Shown: positions 15,712-24,794, numbered from the stretch's first letter. The stretch is DNA of 64,000 nucleotides from Bacillota bacterium (GCA_023392075.1 JAEVZU010000022.1:1-64000), one strand, 5' to 3'. A program made the numbers and translations. The notes: generated by a model from the sequence alone, not told the origin.

Positions 15712-16283
15712 TGCATGCGTCCTCCCTTCACCCCATTTGAGGCTGCCGTGGCTGCGTTTGTGTTTGTCCTCTTTTGTGAGGATTTGTCCGATCCGGAAAC
15801 AAGGCTGTCCAGTATGCTTTTATCACTTGCAGATACACCCTTCGCCTTTGCTGTACTCTTTTTTGATGCCGAGCTTGCCTTTGTGCTGCCGGCCCTGACA
15901 TATTCCTCGAACTGGAGCTGCAAGGTTCCCTTGATCAACGCTCCCCTTTTATCAATCTGGGTATCAGCCAGGCTTACACTTTTAAGCAGCCACTTGCCTC
16001 CGAAGGGCTTACCGCCAAGTATGAAATTCTGTGCCTTCTGTGAGGTCATTATGGCCTTCCAGTTGTCATATTCCGATTGAACGTTATACCCAAACATAAT
16101 ATTCAGAGGTATATTGAAACCCATGGTCTCAAGATCAGAGCCTTTGATATATGTGCTGGGCTTCTTTCCTGCAACATCCTGCTTTTCGGTCTGCAGTCCT
16201 CCGCCGGTTGTGAATTCGGTCAGTGTATATACCTTACTGTTGCTGACCTGGAATGTCTTTCCTGCAAAAGATGCTATTGCCAT
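15705..16283 (-). CDS. Tail protein U-like (P2 gpU family)
   Basis: 192 residues from ATG 16283, chosen because GGAGGTG overlaps the GTG start three codons earlier. Begins MAIASFAGKTFQVSNSKVYT and contains GFNIPLNIMFGYNVQSEYDNW and FGGKWLLKSVSLADTQIDKRG, the gpU pattern. The C-terminal 60 residues are Ser/Lys/Ala-rich and probably flexible, unlike P2 gpU. Involved in tail completion. It lies between the gpV-like and gpW genes, not next to the tape measure gene as in P2. Confidence 0.75.
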   Translation of the reverse strand: MAIASFAGKTFQVSNSKVYTLTEFTTGGGLQTEKQDVAGKKPSTYIKGSDLETMGFNIPLNIMFGYNVQSEYDNWKAIMTSQKAQNFILGGKPFGGKWLLKSVSLADTQIDKRGALIKGTLQLQFEEYVRAGSTKASSASKKSTAKAKGVSASDKSILDSLVSGSDKSSQKRTNTNAATAASNGVKGGRMQW

Positions 16284-16295
16284 GCTTCCCACCTC

Positions 16296-16493
16296 CTAAT
16301 ACTTTGCTATTACAATACCGTCGGCGAGGCTGTCGGAAAACACCGATACCACAACCATGTCATTGACCTCCAGAAATCCGACATTCTGCGCAACCGGAAT
16401 CTCCGGCGTAATGATGTTCTCCATGTCCGGAAGAATGATCCTGGCTTTACGGTTTGTGTTGTCAGCAGTTGAAACCTGCCCTTTTAAAATCAT
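16296..16493 (-). CDS. Short baseplate spike/V-like protein
   Basis: 65 residues, beta-rich: GQVSTADNTNRKARIILPD...VGFLEVNDMVVVSVFSDSLADGIVI looks like an OB-type barrel, the N-terminal part of P2 gpV spike proteins. The long spike tail is missing, so it may be a plug that works with another tip protein. Overlaps the gpD gene by one base. Confidence 0.6.
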   Translation of the reverse strand: MILKGQVSTADNTNRKARIILPDMENIITPEIPVAQNVGFLEVNDMVVVSVFSDSLADGIVIAKY

Positions 16494-17416
16494 CAGTATC
16501 CCTCCAGTGGTTTTCTCAGTTTCATGATTGTCTTTTTCTCCTTCAGTCTGTGGACCGCCTGCTCTATAAAATATTTGCCGTCGGCCAGGCCAACCCCGTC
16601 TATCTCCACACAGCTGCCTGCAGCCAGATCAGGATCGAGTTCAATCTGCATCCTGCCAGTGTTTTCATTCTTATTGGCAGCTCTTAACAAGCCCTTGCAG
16701 TAACGCTCTGCTTCGGCCAGACTCGTAACATATATCCGTGGCTTCAATATAGGTCCTGACGGAGCTAAAGCAGGTATATATTCTTTTGTTATCACGCCGG
16801 CAAGTGTGCTACAGTTTATTACACATGCAGCATACAGCCCTGCGGAAGCTGCCTTGAATTCATAGTCACCGTCGAATTGATCCATTGATAATGTTTTGAC
16901 TGCCGCCTTTGTTTCGAAATCCTGCTCCGAGTATATAACCACTTTACCGTTGCATATTTTCAGCGAGTAACCTTCAAGGATGCACCGGCGCTGCAGGAAG
17001 TCAAAGTCGGTTTCATTGAGCTGATCCAGCCTTTCATACAGATGATCCGTTACACCAAAGGTCTCCAGAGCAAACCCATGTGTTCCTGCTATCTCCCCTG
17101 CCATCTGCAGGAACCGTATGGATTCCCAGGCTTTTGTCTTTCCTGTTTTTGCTTTTGGTGGAAGAGATAAACCCTTTATCCTGATACTGCCCCTGGCCTG
17201 ATTAATGCAATCAGTGAACATTATTCCGGAAGAAAAGCCGCTTTCCAGAACATTTATCTTATGTCCCTTCAGCGGCTTCCATTTACTCCATAATCCTTCG
17301 GTATCGGCGAAACTCAGATCAATACTGTCTGCGCATCCCCCGGCATTATCAATGATATCTGCCTTCCGGATTTCGATAGAATTGGTTATATCCACGCCTT
17401 CATAAATAATATTCAT
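16493..17416 (-). CDS. Baseplate hub / late control protein D (P2 gpD-like)
   Basis: 307 residues. Contains IEIRKADIIDNAGGCADSIDLSF, LYERLDQLNETDFDFLQRRC and LLRAANKNENTGRMQIELDP, the pattern of gpD/VgrG-like hub proteins. It forms the central hub that contacts the spike and tape measure. The order X-D after the tape measure gene is that of P2-like phages of Firmicutes. Confidence 0.88.
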   Translation of the reverse strand: MNIIYEGVDITNSIEIRKADIIDNAGGCADSIDLSFADTEGLWSKWKPLKGHKINVLESGFSSGIMFTDCINQARGSIRIKGLSLPPKAKTGKTKAWESIRFLQMAGEIAGTHGFALETFGVTDHLYERLDQLNETDFDFLQRRCILEGYSLKICNGKVVIYSEQDFETKAAVKTLSMDQFDGDYEFKAASAGLYAACVINCSTLAGVITKEYIPALAPSGPILKPRIYVTSLAEAERYCKGLLRAANKNENTGRMQIELDPDLAAGSCVEIDGVGLADGKYFIEQAVHRLKEKKTIMKLRKPLEGY

Positions 17417-17426
17417 AGCTCACCTT

Positions 17427-17642
17427 TTACCTTTTCCATGGAGGAAGTACTTCAGGAGCCGTGTCCTCAACAATAGGAATCTTAAGCGTAATCCCTTCAT
17501 CAAAAATTATCACTTTGCAGTATTCCGGATTTGCCTCAATGATCTTCGATGCATAGGATTCATCGTCATAAAAGTCCAGGGCCATCATGTCAAAGGTGTC
17601 TCCCTGGAGTGTTGTGTATTCGTAATAGCCGTTATCTGGCAT
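17427..17642 (-). CDS. Tail protein X-like (LysM-type)
   Basis: 71 residues from ATG 17642, which lies inside the end of the tape measure gene and has CAAGGAG upstream; the longer frame has no site. YEYTTLQGDTFDMMALDFYDDESYA...EANPEYCKVIIFDEGITLKIP is a LysM-like fold as in P2 gpX. Links the tail tube to the hub. Confidence 0.85.
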   Translation of the reverse strand: MPDNGYYEYTTLQGDTFDMMALDFYDDESYASKIIEANPEYCKVIIFDEGITLKIPIVEDTAPEVLPPWKR

Positions 17643-19563
17643 AGGACACACGCTCCTTGTCCTCAAGATATTCTTCCATAACACCTATAATATAGTCCTT
17701 AGCCATTCTTACTCCCTCTGTCACTGCTTCCTTATTGCTGACAGGACCGTTGAAATTAAAGGTCAAGGATATTCCTGGCCTGGCTCCTGACGGCTGGGCA
17801 CCGATAGCCCGGGCTGTCTGGTTCAACAGTGATAAGCTCCGGGGATTCTTGTACTTGATAGGTATAGCAGCTTCGAGCCCTGCTTCACCAAAGATTGAGG
17901 GTTGATTGGTAAAGCCACCCTGGGCAAATGTTTGTATTTCCGGAACCTGCAGGTTTATGCCGATAGCATCTCCGATGAATCCGGTTATCTTGTTGAATCC
18001 ACCAATAAAACTGTTCAGGAAGCCTATCCCTATATTCAGATATCCCTTGAGACTGTTTACGATATTTTCCCATACCAGGCCAAATATGTTTTTTATGTTG
18101 TCCCATGCCGCGCTCCAGTTGCCAGAGAATATATTTGTTACGAAGTTGATCAACTGAGACAGCACATTTATCACAAACGTGATCCTGTCGGCTACGAACT
18201 GTATTATCGGCATTATATACTGCATTGCATTACCCAGAGTAAAGGACAGATAGTCGGCCACAAGCTGAATGATAGGAATCAGGGCATTGAACAACGGCAT
18301 AAGTGCACCTGCCAGCTGGCTTATTATTTTCCCTAGGAAACCGATTATCTGAGCTATGACCGGCAGGAGTGGCTTTAAAATGCTGGTGACCATTTTTAGC
18401 AGGGGCAGTAGCAGGGGAAGTATACTTTCCACGACCTGGGACAGCACCGGTGTCAGTTCCTGCAGGAAAGCTCCGGCCATGTTGAAGATATCGGAAAATA
18501 CCGGCCCCAACTCCATGATTGTAGACATTAGAACAGGCAGAAGCTGCTGTACCAGTGTCACGATTGCCGGCAGTACCGGGCTATTTGAAAATTGTTTGAA
18601 AACTTCCTTGAGAACCGGACTGATCTGCTGGATCATACCCAATATGCCGGGCAGGAATCCGGATACTTTTTCGGCCATCATGGAGACACCGTTACCGATT
18701 TTTTCTATATCGATCTTGTCGATCAGGGAGTTCAACAACTGAAAACCTTTGGTTAATGCCGGCAATGCCTTGACGGCAATTTTCGCAATTGTTTCCTGGA
18801 ACTTCGTATCAAATAGCCTTTTCTGGTTGGCATAGGAGGTTTCGAGTGTCTTTGCAAAGTCACCTTGAGAATCTCCGGCAACTTCATTTAGATAAGCAAA
18901 TCTTAACGCTACCTGTGAAGCCTGGTCCATCTGGTTGTATGAAGCCTTGATACCTTTTGACAGTGCAAAGGCCTCCATGTTGGCCACAGACATATTGACA
19001 CCTAACTGTTTGAGAGGCTCTGTTTCTCCGCTTATACCGGCACGGATCTTTTCGAAAGCATCATCTTGTGAAAGATTATAGAAGGAAGCAAAATCACCTG
19101 CCAGGCCGGCAAGATTTGTTGACATATCCACAAGGGATTGCCCGGTAATACCGCTGCTCTTCATCATTGCACCCAAGGTACCGGTGTACTGCTTGGCCTG
19201 CAGCTCGGATAAACCGAAGACTTTAAGCGCGGTCTGGGACCATTTGTTAATCTGAGCAGCATTATTCCCGAAAGTTGTGTCCACAACATTCTGAACTTCC
19301 GTAAGGCTTGAACCAAGTTCTATACTTTCACTGCCAAGCCCTCTAACCTTTTCCGCTATCTTCGATATTGCACCGGTCAGCAGATTACCCACAAACACAC
19401 CTTTTACAATGTTTCCGACACTGGATAAACCCGAGGCGGATTTGGTAGCAGTTTTTGTAAGCTTTGTAGTTTCCCCTTGAGCCATCCTTAATGCTTTTTG
19501 CAGGGAAGGATCAACCTTTCCGGCCAGTACAATCAATGCCTCTAATTCTTTTTTACCTGCCAC
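17632..19563 (-). CDS. Tail tape measure protein
   Basis: 643 residues from GTG 19563 (reading VAGKKELEALIVLAGKVDPS), with GGGGGG about 9 nt upstream. The N-terminal half has the tape measure core (VDTTFGNNAAQINKWSQTAL, LGAMMKSSGITGQSLVDMST, AGISGETEPLKQLGVNMSV), followed by about 250 residues of hydrophobic helical repeats (ILPLLLPLLKMVTSILKPLL) and a C-terminus with FAQGGFTNQPSIFGEAGLEAAIPI. It sets tail length and is ejected with DNA. No lysozyme or peptidase domain is visible. The start overlaps the end of the frameshifted chaperone. Confidence 0.93.
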   Translation of the reverse strand: MAGKKELEALIVLAGKVDPSLQKALRMAQGETTKLTKTATKSASGLSSVGNIVKGVFVGNLLTGAISKIAEKVRGLGSESIELGSSLTEVQNVVDTTFGNNAAQINKWSQTALKVFGLSELQAKQYTGTLGAMMKSSGITGQSLVDMSTNLAGLAGDFASFYNLSQDDAFEKIRAGISGETEPLKQLGVNMSVANMEAFALSKGIKASYNQMDQASQVALRFAYLNEVAGDSQGDFAKTLETSYANQKRLFDTKFQETIAKIAVKALPALTKGFQLLNSLIDKIDIEKIGNGVSMMAEKVSGFLPGILGMIQQISPVLKEVFKQFSNSPVLPAIVTLVQQLLPVLMSTIMELGPVFSDIFNMAGAFLQELTPVLSQVVESILPLLLPLLKMVTSILKPLLPVIAQIIGFLGKIISQLAGALMPLFNALIPIIQLVADYLSFTLGNAMQYIMPIIQFVADRITFVINVLSQLINFVTNIFSGNWSAAWDNIKNIFGLVWENIVNSLKGYLNIGIGFLNSFIGGFNKITGFIGDAIGINLQVPEIQTFAQGGFTNQPSIFGEAGLEAAIPIKYKNPRSLSLLNQTARAIGAQPSGARPGISLTFNFNGPVSNKEAVTEGVRMAKDYIIGVMEEYLEDKERVSYAR

Positions 19564-20034
19564 CGGCACCACCCCCCATTTGTTTTCTTGCCCTCCCGGC
19601 TTCATCGGCCAGGTCCTCATAAAATTCTACGAAATCAACCAGGGGCATGTTCAAACAGTCCCTCCTGGTAGTGGAAGTATTCATTGTTATTTGTGCCGCC
19701 GCTTTCCGGAGGTATTCCTCGCTTACATATCCTCCGAATCGAGAAAGAAAAAATCCCGCACCAGCTTTTCGGCCCTTGCGGCATCTTTTGCACCCAGCAG
19801 CAAAACGACTTCCTTTTGATCGATATCAGGATTGGCTTTTGCCACTGCCTCGGCAAATATGAACAGGTGGTAATCGCTGTCCAGCTCCTGCACCGATATT
19901 ACATTTCCGGATTTCTTGTATGCTTTGCCTGCATTCATCTTGTCCTGGGCTGTTAAATCATCAAAGTCATACTTTATTTCTTTAACTTCCGAGCCATTTA
20001 CCATTATGGGTTTCCTTAACTTCAAAATATCCAT
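19553..20034 (-). CDS. Frameshifted tail assembly chaperone (P2 E+E'-like), long product
   Basis: A -1 shift on T-TTT-TTC (19747-19753) leads out of the 103-aa frame into an open frame of 64 further codons with no start of its own: LSRFGGYVSEEYLRKAAAQI, then MPLVDFVEFYEDLADEAGRA, ending GGGAGGR at 19553. The stop overlaps the tape measure start. In P2 the E/E' pair uses the equivalent T-TTT-TTG site at the same place, between tube and tape measure genes. The total is about 160 residues. The long form is thought to bind the tape measure protein. Confidence 0.85.
19723..20034 (-). CDS. Tail assembly chaperone, short product (P2 gpE-like)
   Basis: 103 residues: MDILKLRKPIMVNGSEVKEI, DFDDLTAQDKMNAGKAYKKS and DYHLFIFAEAVAKANPDI fit the tail assembly chaperone family of P2 gpE and Mu gp41. 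It ends LVRDFFFLDSEDM, and the codons GAT-TTT-TTC near the end hold the slippery site for the longer product. Helps tube subunits assemble around the tape measure protein. Confidence 0.85.
   Translation of the reverse strand: MDILKLRKPIMVNGSEVKEIKYDFDDLTAQDKMNAGKAYKKSGNVISVQELDSDYHLFIFAEAVAKANPDIDQKEVVLLLGAKDAARAEKLVRDFFFLDSEDM
19747..19753 (-). other. Slippery heptamer T-TTT-TTC for -1 frameshifting
   Basis: In the zero frame the codons are GAT TTT TTC, so the heptamer has the right X-XXY-YYZ phase. It lies 24 nt before the zero-frame stop. Confidence 0.8.
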
Positions 20035-20050
20035 TTGTTAATCCTCCACT

Positions 20051-20087
20051 TTAAAAAAATTAGAGCAGCCCTACGAGAGAGCTGCCC
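20051..20087 (-). terminator. Attenuator-like hairpin between tube and chaperone genes
   Basis: Minus strand AGGGCAGC pairs with GCTGCTCT (7 of 8), followed by AATTTTTTT. It overlaps the stop of the tube gene and probably lowers expression of the chaperone relative to the abundant tube protein. Confidence 0.5.
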
Positions 20088-20598
20088 TGCTGTTCGCCAT
20101 GTAGTCAACACCGTTTACAACATACTTGCCGTTAAGCTTGTCAACCAGAATTATTTCCACCCCGTTGATCAGCCTGCGGTAGTATACTATTTCGAATTCG
20201 CTTGAACCGTCGGCCGGCCCCCCGACTTCTATCTTGCCGGGATCATACTTCTTGTTGAACCCGGTCATGAATACCTTGTTTACCTGCAGCCCCACACTCA
20301 TGTTGCTGGAATCCAGAACGTCATTCGACCAAACGGTCTCAAACTTGATAGGCCCAGGCCTGGACAGCATGGCATATTTAGCATTGTCGGCCCTGTTGTT
20401 CACCGTAAAGGTCATGCTTCCGATCTGCCCATAGACAGGCAGGTCGATTTCTCCCATGATCCCGGCACCCTTTATGGTGTCGGTAAGTTTTTCAATGGAA
20501 GGCAGCTGAAGATCCGCGGAATCATCTATGAGCTGCATGGCACCATTTGGATCACTTGCCTTGAGTTTGTAGTCTATTGTCTTGTTGCTTATTTTCAT
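20071..20598 (-). CDS. Major tail tube protein (P2 gpFII-like)
   Basis: 175 residues. The order QLPSIEKLTDTIKGAGIMGE, DLPVYGQIGSMTFTVNNR and ILVDKLNGKYVVNGVDYM is that of the Phage_tube family. It polymerises into the inner tube for DNA passage. It starts at the stop of the sheath gene, as usual in P2-like phages. Confidence 0.93.
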   Translation of the reverse strand: MKISNKTIDYKLKASDPNGAMQLIDDSADLQLPSIEKLTDTIKGAGIMGEIDLPVYGQIGSMTFTVNNRADNAKYAMLSRPGPIKFETVWSNDVLDSSNMSVGLQVNKVFMTGFNKKYDPGKIEVGGPADGSSEFEIVYYRRLINGVEIILVDKLNGKYVVNGVDYMANSRAALS

Positions 20599-21836
20599 CA
20601 GCTTTCACCTCCAAATAATGAATCCAGTCCCTGGGTTGTGTACTGCACCCTGAAGGTCAGGCTCTTGCCGGGTGGTGTCGTCGTGGTTCGAATATCGAAT
20701 ACGAAATCACCCTCCACTATGCTGCTTACAGGATTGCTTGACTCATTGAACTGTATTTCGGCAAACAGCATCCTGCCGTCGCTCACCATGCTGTTGAGCC
20801 AAACCTGTGAGTCGTTGAGGATTGAATCAACCTTCGCCCTGTTGAGGGGCTGATCCACATCCTTCATGTAATTGACCTGGAAGGAATTCGTCAGGTACAT
20901 CATCATTCGGACATTGCAGTCGAACCTGTCCCGTGGATCCATGTCGCTGCCGTACTTGTAGTTTCCGTTGTGTGGTCCCCACAGCACCCAGCTGCCTGCC
21001 CGGTAAGATACCGTTGTGATACCTTCACTGTTCAGGTCATTTGCCTGGACTTCGTCAAAATTGACGGCCGAGCCATCCGCAAGGACTGTACCTGTGATCC
21101 CCAGCTGTTTGTTTGATGGGCTCTCATACGGTATATTTTCATTTGCATGATCTGTCAGGCACATTCTGACCACCGTCAGAGTGGAAAGCCAGAACTTTTT
21201 ATCTGCTATTGTGACTTTAGGCCAGCACACCTTTTCCAGCCTGGAAGTATATGCGTTTGTCTGCTTCCAGGCCTTGGCAGTTGCTATTGTTTTTGCCGCC
21301 GCAGAATCAATATCCACCACACTTAGCGCATCCCAATGCCCGTTTATCTTCTGGCACTTCTCCAGCAGTGCGGCTTCAACCTCCGGCTTGTGACCCCACC
21401 CGGGAGCTGCCAGAATAGTAGGGATCATATTGAACATCTGATAGATCAGGTCCACACAGGCAAGTCCAGTTCGCTTGCCGTCGGCACCCATGCCGCCTAT
21501 GATATCATCATCGCCGACAGCATTCTCCGCCGTGTGAACTGCTGGATCAAACACATTGATAACCACAATGGGACCTATGCTTCCAATTTTGTTTTTGAAA
21601 TGGGCATATACGGCTTCACAGAGCGTGTATTTGCCCCAATCATCTGAATAGCCTATCTTTGTTTTTGCATCGTCATAGCTTGTTACAAGCAGCGGTGTGT
21701 TTATCGCACCGGCGCTTGAAGTCAGTTGTTCAACGGGAGCAGTTCCGACATAAACTGGCAGCGTACCGATACCGGATATCGGTATGCTGTCCTGGGTAGG
21801 TAATTGCTCACCGTAGACACCATGTAAATATGACAT
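20598..21836 (-). CDS. Tail sheath protein (P2 gpFI-like)
   Basis: 412 residues. YLHGVYGEQLPTQDSIPISG at the N-terminus, GTLPVYVGTAPV, and the C-terminal domain with NVRMMMYLTNSFQVNYMKDV and PLNRAKVDSILNDSQVWLNS are typical of contractile sheath subunits. It makes the phage a myovirus type. Short compared with large sheaths but normal for P2-like phages. Confidence 0.93.
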   Translation of the reverse strand: MSYLHGVYGEQLPTQDSIPISGIGTLPVYVGTAPVEQLTSSAGAINTPLLVTSYDDAKTKIGYSDDWGKYTLCEAVYAHFKNKIGSIGPIVVINVFDPAVHTAENAVGDDDIIGGMGADGKRTGLACVDLIYQMFNMIPTILAAPGWGHKPEVEAALLEKCQKINGHWDALSVVDIDSAAAKTIATAKAWKQTNAYTSRLEKVCWPKVTIADKKFWLSTLTVVRMCLTDHANENIPYESPSNKQLGITGTVLADGSAVNFDEVQANDLNSEGITTVSYRAGSWVLWGPHNGNYKYGSDMDPRDRFDCNVRMMMYLTNSFQVNYMKDVDQPLNRAKVDSILNDSQVWLNSMVSDGRMLFAEIQFNESSNPVSSIVEGDFVFDIRTTTTPPGKSLTFRVQYTTQGLDSLFGGES

Positions 21837-21853
21837 CTTTTTTTCACCATCCT

Positions 21854-22387
21854 TTAAATATATTGGTCCAGCATGCCAGGCACATAACCCATTGATATGC
21901 AGGAAACCCTGAATCTCAGCCAGCCCATCCAGTGCGGATATGGCTGGTCCTCATACATTCCCCATGTGAAAGGCTGCTGGACAGTGGTTTTTCCACCTAT
22001 CACGGCAGCCCTGGCAAGTTCCTCCCTGGCACGGGTCCTTAAATTGATCACATCCTTGTACCCCTCAAAATTGGGAGTGACCTTTCCATCTGTGATAACA
22101 CCCCGGCTGTATGTAACGAAAGTCAGACGGATATCCATGCTTGCACCGCTGCCGTCGTCCTCACCGTCATCCATCCCCAAAATTATGCAGGGAGTTGCCG
22201 GCACGTCCTGAAGCAGTTCCTCCGGCTTCAGGTTTTCCGGAAGCCTGGGCGGTATCCATCCCACATGTACAGAAGGGTTGACCAGTTGGTATGATTTGTC
22301 TTCGGTGGGTCTTTGGAGCTTCAGCTTTGACGCCACATTTTCAACAAGAAATTGCTGAAGCACCTCAAGAATAATATTTTCTGTCAT
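21854..22387 (-). CDS. Phage tail completion/terminator-like protein
   Basis: 177 residues, immediately before the sheath gene. Contains NPSVHVGWIPPRLPENLKP, DIRLTFVTYSRGV and DVINLRTRAREELARAAVI. Position and size fit a tail terminator that joins tail to neck, but family membership is inferred from context. Confidence 0.6.
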   Translation of the reverse strand: MTENIILEVLQQFLVENVASKLKLQRPTEDKSYQLVNPSVHVGWIPPRLPENLKPEELLQDVPATPCIILGMDDGEDDGSGASMDIRLTFVTYSRGVITDGKVTPNFEGYKDVINLRTRAREELARAAVIGGKTTVQQPFTWGMYEDQPYPHWMGWLRFRVSCISMGYVPGMLDQYI

Positions 22388-22391
22388 AGTA

Positions 22392-23003
22392 TCATCCCCT
22401 TAATGATTTTTGAAGTCTGGAGAGCCGGAAGTCCACCTCATGGGTAAGGCGTTCGTTCATCTTGTCCTGGGCCAGCTTTTGTATGTCCACACCCACAGTC
22501 TCATTGGTGATCATCTGTGGAATAGACAGTGTCTTCAAAACGACAATGGGCTTTCTTTCATCCCCTACGCGTTTGAAGATGTTGGTTGCCCCGTTGGCTT
22601 TCTGTAAAAAGGCTTTGGGATCGACTCTCATTGTCTGCATCGAACCCTTTTTTACTTTTACCTTGACCTGCGCCTTTGGGTGCCTTACCCCAAGTGACCT
22701 TGATATAACGGTTGTTTCGGGCCTGTGTGGGAAATGGGTCAGAGACAAGGGTCTTCCCTTTGATTGCAGGGCGGCAGACAACTGTCCTTTTTTGGCCTTG
22801 TATTTCCGTATAGCCTTTTTTACATCGGCACCCTTTATTGCGTATATACCGGTCACAATCCTGCCGAGCCTGGTATTGACAAAGTCAACTGTTCTGTTAA
22901 GGGCCGATGCTATTGCTCCTGCAACTTCCTTTTCAAAATTCTTTGTTCCTATTATGAGCCTTTTCAAATCCCCCGTATCAACGGTAATATTAATATCCTT
23001 CAT
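22392..23003 (-). CDS. Minor tail protein Z-like
   Basis: 203 residues from ATG 23003 with GGGGGC upstream (the longer frame overlaps the neighbour without a site). INITVDTGDLKRLIIGTKNF, AIASALNRTVDFVNTRLGRI and YAIKGADVKKAIRKYKAKKG match the gpZ family of lambdoid and other phages. A head-tail connector/tail completion role is likely. Basic protein. Confidence 0.8.
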   Translation of the reverse strand: MKDINITVDTGDLKRLIIGTKNFEKEVAGAIASALNRTVDFVNTRLGRIVTGIYAIKGADVKKAIRKYKAKKGQLSAALQSKGRPLSLTHFPHRPETTVISRSLGVRHPKAQVKVKVKKGSMQTMRVDPKAFLQKANGATNIFKRVGDERKPIVVLKTLSIPQMITNETVGVDIQKLAQDKMNERLTHEVDFRLSRLQKSLRG

Positions 23004-23316
23004 GGCTGCCCCCATTTCCGGAAAGCGTAACAATGTATTCGCCGGCATCGATCTTTACGTCTGTAACAATCATGTCCCTGCCGTCATACTCCTGGTATTC
23101 ACCTACCTTGGGAGGCTTACCGTATGCCGAGGCCTGTACCGAATAAGCCAAAGTATCCGAGGTTAACCCCAGATACTTTATGTGCTTTTTCAGTTCCATA
23201 CCGTCCAAGGGAACAATAACCAGCTTCCTGTCGTTGATGGTATGCTCCTCCCCGAATTCAGCCAAGTTATAGAAAACGCTCATGTCGGATTCCAGATAGT
23301 CCTTAAAATTACCCAT
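22990..23316 (-). CDS. Head-tail connector-like protein, 108 aa
   Basis: Start ATG 23316 inside the end of the preceding gene. MGNFKDYLESDMSVFYNLAEFGEEHTIN is a pattern seen in head-completion proteins of Firmicutes phages that sit between the capsid and gpZ genes; the rest is beta-rich (MIVTDVKIDAGEYIVTLSG). Overlaps both neighbours, consistent with co-translation. Confidence 0.6.
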   Translation of the reverse strand: MGNFKDYLESDMSVFYNLAEFGEEHTINDRKLVIVPLDGMELKKHIKYLGLTSDTLAYSVQASAYGKPPKVGEYQEYDGRDMIVTDVKIDAGEYIVTLSGNGGSHEGY

Positions 23317-23716
23317 TGTCAATCACTTCTTCCGGATTAAAATTTATACCCGGTTCACCATCAGCTTCAGGATCGTTATCTTCTTCAATAAGCTCCTGAA
23401 TTTTTTCTTCAACAGCTACCAATACAGACTTTCTATTTTTACCGTTCTCTTCTTCCAGCGTAACTCTTTTCAACAATTCAACATCATCAATCCCTGAAAT
23501 AAACTCAAGAGTTTTTTCAACATTCCCGTCTGGAATAAGCTTATCGGCATGAACAGAAAGTGTGTTTACTATCTTCTTTGTTTCTTGATCAAATCTGATA
23601 TATGCTTTTTTTAAAAGCTTTGCTGCAAGTTTAGAGGATAGGTCAATCCTATCCCCTGCAGCGAATATTTCTTTTTCTCCGAGCCTTAATTTTGGCACGT
23701 TAACAATATAAGCCAT
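23309..23716 (-). CDS. Phage head protein of unknown function, 135 aa
   Basis: Follows the major capsid gene by 10 bp. Residues 1-55 are beta-rich (AYIVNVPKLRLGEKEIFAAG), the middle is helical, and the C-terminus is very acidic (IEEDNDPEADGEPG). Position fits a head-tail connector or neck protein, but I recognise no family. Confidence 0.5.
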   Translation of the reverse strand: MAYIVNVPKLRLGEKEIFAAGDRIDLSSKLAAKLLKKAYIRFDQETKKIVNTLSVHADKLIPDGNVEKTLEFISGIDDVELLKRVTLEEENGKNRKSVLVAVEEKIQELIEEDNDPEADGEPGINFNPEEVIDNG

Positions 23717-23726
23717 CTTTTTCCTC

Positions 23727-24794
23727 CTATCCTCTTACATCCAGAACATACCAACTGTCCAGATCAAATGGACGGGGTATAGGCTTGGATGAAAGCATAG
23801 TTTCTTTTACATTACTCTGGGTATTAATATAGGTTCTAGGTATTCTAGTCCCTTCATACGTCACATATCTGCCATCATTAAATGATGTCTGTTCAAGATA
23901 AGTAACAGCTGCATAGGCAATGTCACCGATTGATCCCGGAGCAATAACGACATGATCATCAGGAATGAAGTTTTTAACTATCCCGTCATAGTCCTTGTAG
24001 AAACCGTAATATGTCCACAGTTGAATGCCCAATTCAGTCAGGTCGCCAAGATATACAAGGCCGTTACCATTCTGTAGCCTTACTTCCGGAGCGATCATTC
24101 CCAGCTCTATTCTCCGGGTATCAAGCATCTTACGAATATTTTCATCATTTTTATAATCCGACCAGGCTGTATCTCCCATAATGGCCATTGTAGGATTATA
24201 TCCCGCTTTTCTGATAGCTTTTACGGCCCTTGCAAGATCATCAAGTTTTTTACTTGTAGATTGATTCCATGCAGCGCCTCCAGACAACACTTCCTTATTT
24301 GCAAAAAGATAATCAACGGTATTCTCAACATACTTTGAAAAATCTTCACCGTAGTACCCTCTGACTACGATCTTCCCTGTAGTAATGAGCTGGGATACCA
24401 TTTCTTCCTCTCTTCTGGTAATTGCATCATCCATTTCCTGCATATCCTGGTCTATGTAGTACTGTTGTCTTTCCTCTGGAGTCCTCAGGGAATAGACGGT
24501 TTCTCCGGGAGTCACTTTCTCAAGAATCTTCGGATCCAGTACCCTCTTAGGAGCAATCGTCGGCGGCTCGTATTCTCTGGTAACATAGCCTTCACGTTCC
24601 ATGTTTATGCCATTTACGAGAGGAGCAACAAAAGGAGCTATTGAATAAGCGCCTTTCCTGAAGTCCATTTCAATTTTTCTTGTTGGAAATGGTTCTACCG
24701 CAGGGAAAAATGTATCCCTCAAGAACGTTGTTACCGGCATTTTTTTCGTAAAAACTCCACCCTGCGTTCTGGGCGTGTATCTGTCAATATTCAT
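23727..24794 (-). CDS. Major capsid protein (lambda gpE family)
   Basis: 355 residues. Typical blocks: PVTTFLRDTFFPAVEPFPTR, SIAPFVAPLVNGINMEREGY, a long central region with EERQQYYIDQDMQEMDDAIT, and YLEQTSFNDGRYVTYEGTRI / IPRPFDLDSWYVLDV at the end. HK97-fold shell protein of the Phage_cap_E type. It follows gpD and the protease as in lambda. Confidence 0.95.
   Translation of the reverse strand: MNIDRYTPRTQGGVFTKKMPVTTFLRDTFFPAVEPFPTRKIEMDFRKGAYSIAPFVAPLVNGINMEREGYVTREYEPPTIAPKRVLDPKILEKVTPGETVYSLRTPEERQQYYIDQDMQEMDDAITRREEEMVSQLITTGKIVVRGYYGEDFSKYVENTVDYLFANKEVLSGGAAWNQSTSKKLDDLARAVKAIRKAGYNPTMAIMGDTAWSDYKNDENIRKMLDTRRIELGMIAPEVRLQNGNGLVYLGDLTELGIQLWTYYGFYKDYDGIVKNFIPDDHVVIAPGSIGDIAYAAVTYLEQTSFNDGRYVTYEGTRIPRTYINTQSNVKETMLSSKPIPRPFDLDSWYVLDVRG

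Noticed and set aside
15715..16472. Two long plus-strand frames (121 and 131 codons)
   Set aside because: Antisense to the gpU-like and gpV-like genes; no family resemblance.
19635..19856. 73-codon minus-strand frame between chaperone and tape measure genes
   Set aside because: The -1 frame reached from T-TTT-TTC is the better reading. This third frame has no ribosome binding site and no family resemblance.
22462..23166. 234-codon open frame on the plus strand
   Set aside because: Antisense to the gpZ-like and connector genes, whose frames match known families and have ribosome binding sites; composition is mirror coding.
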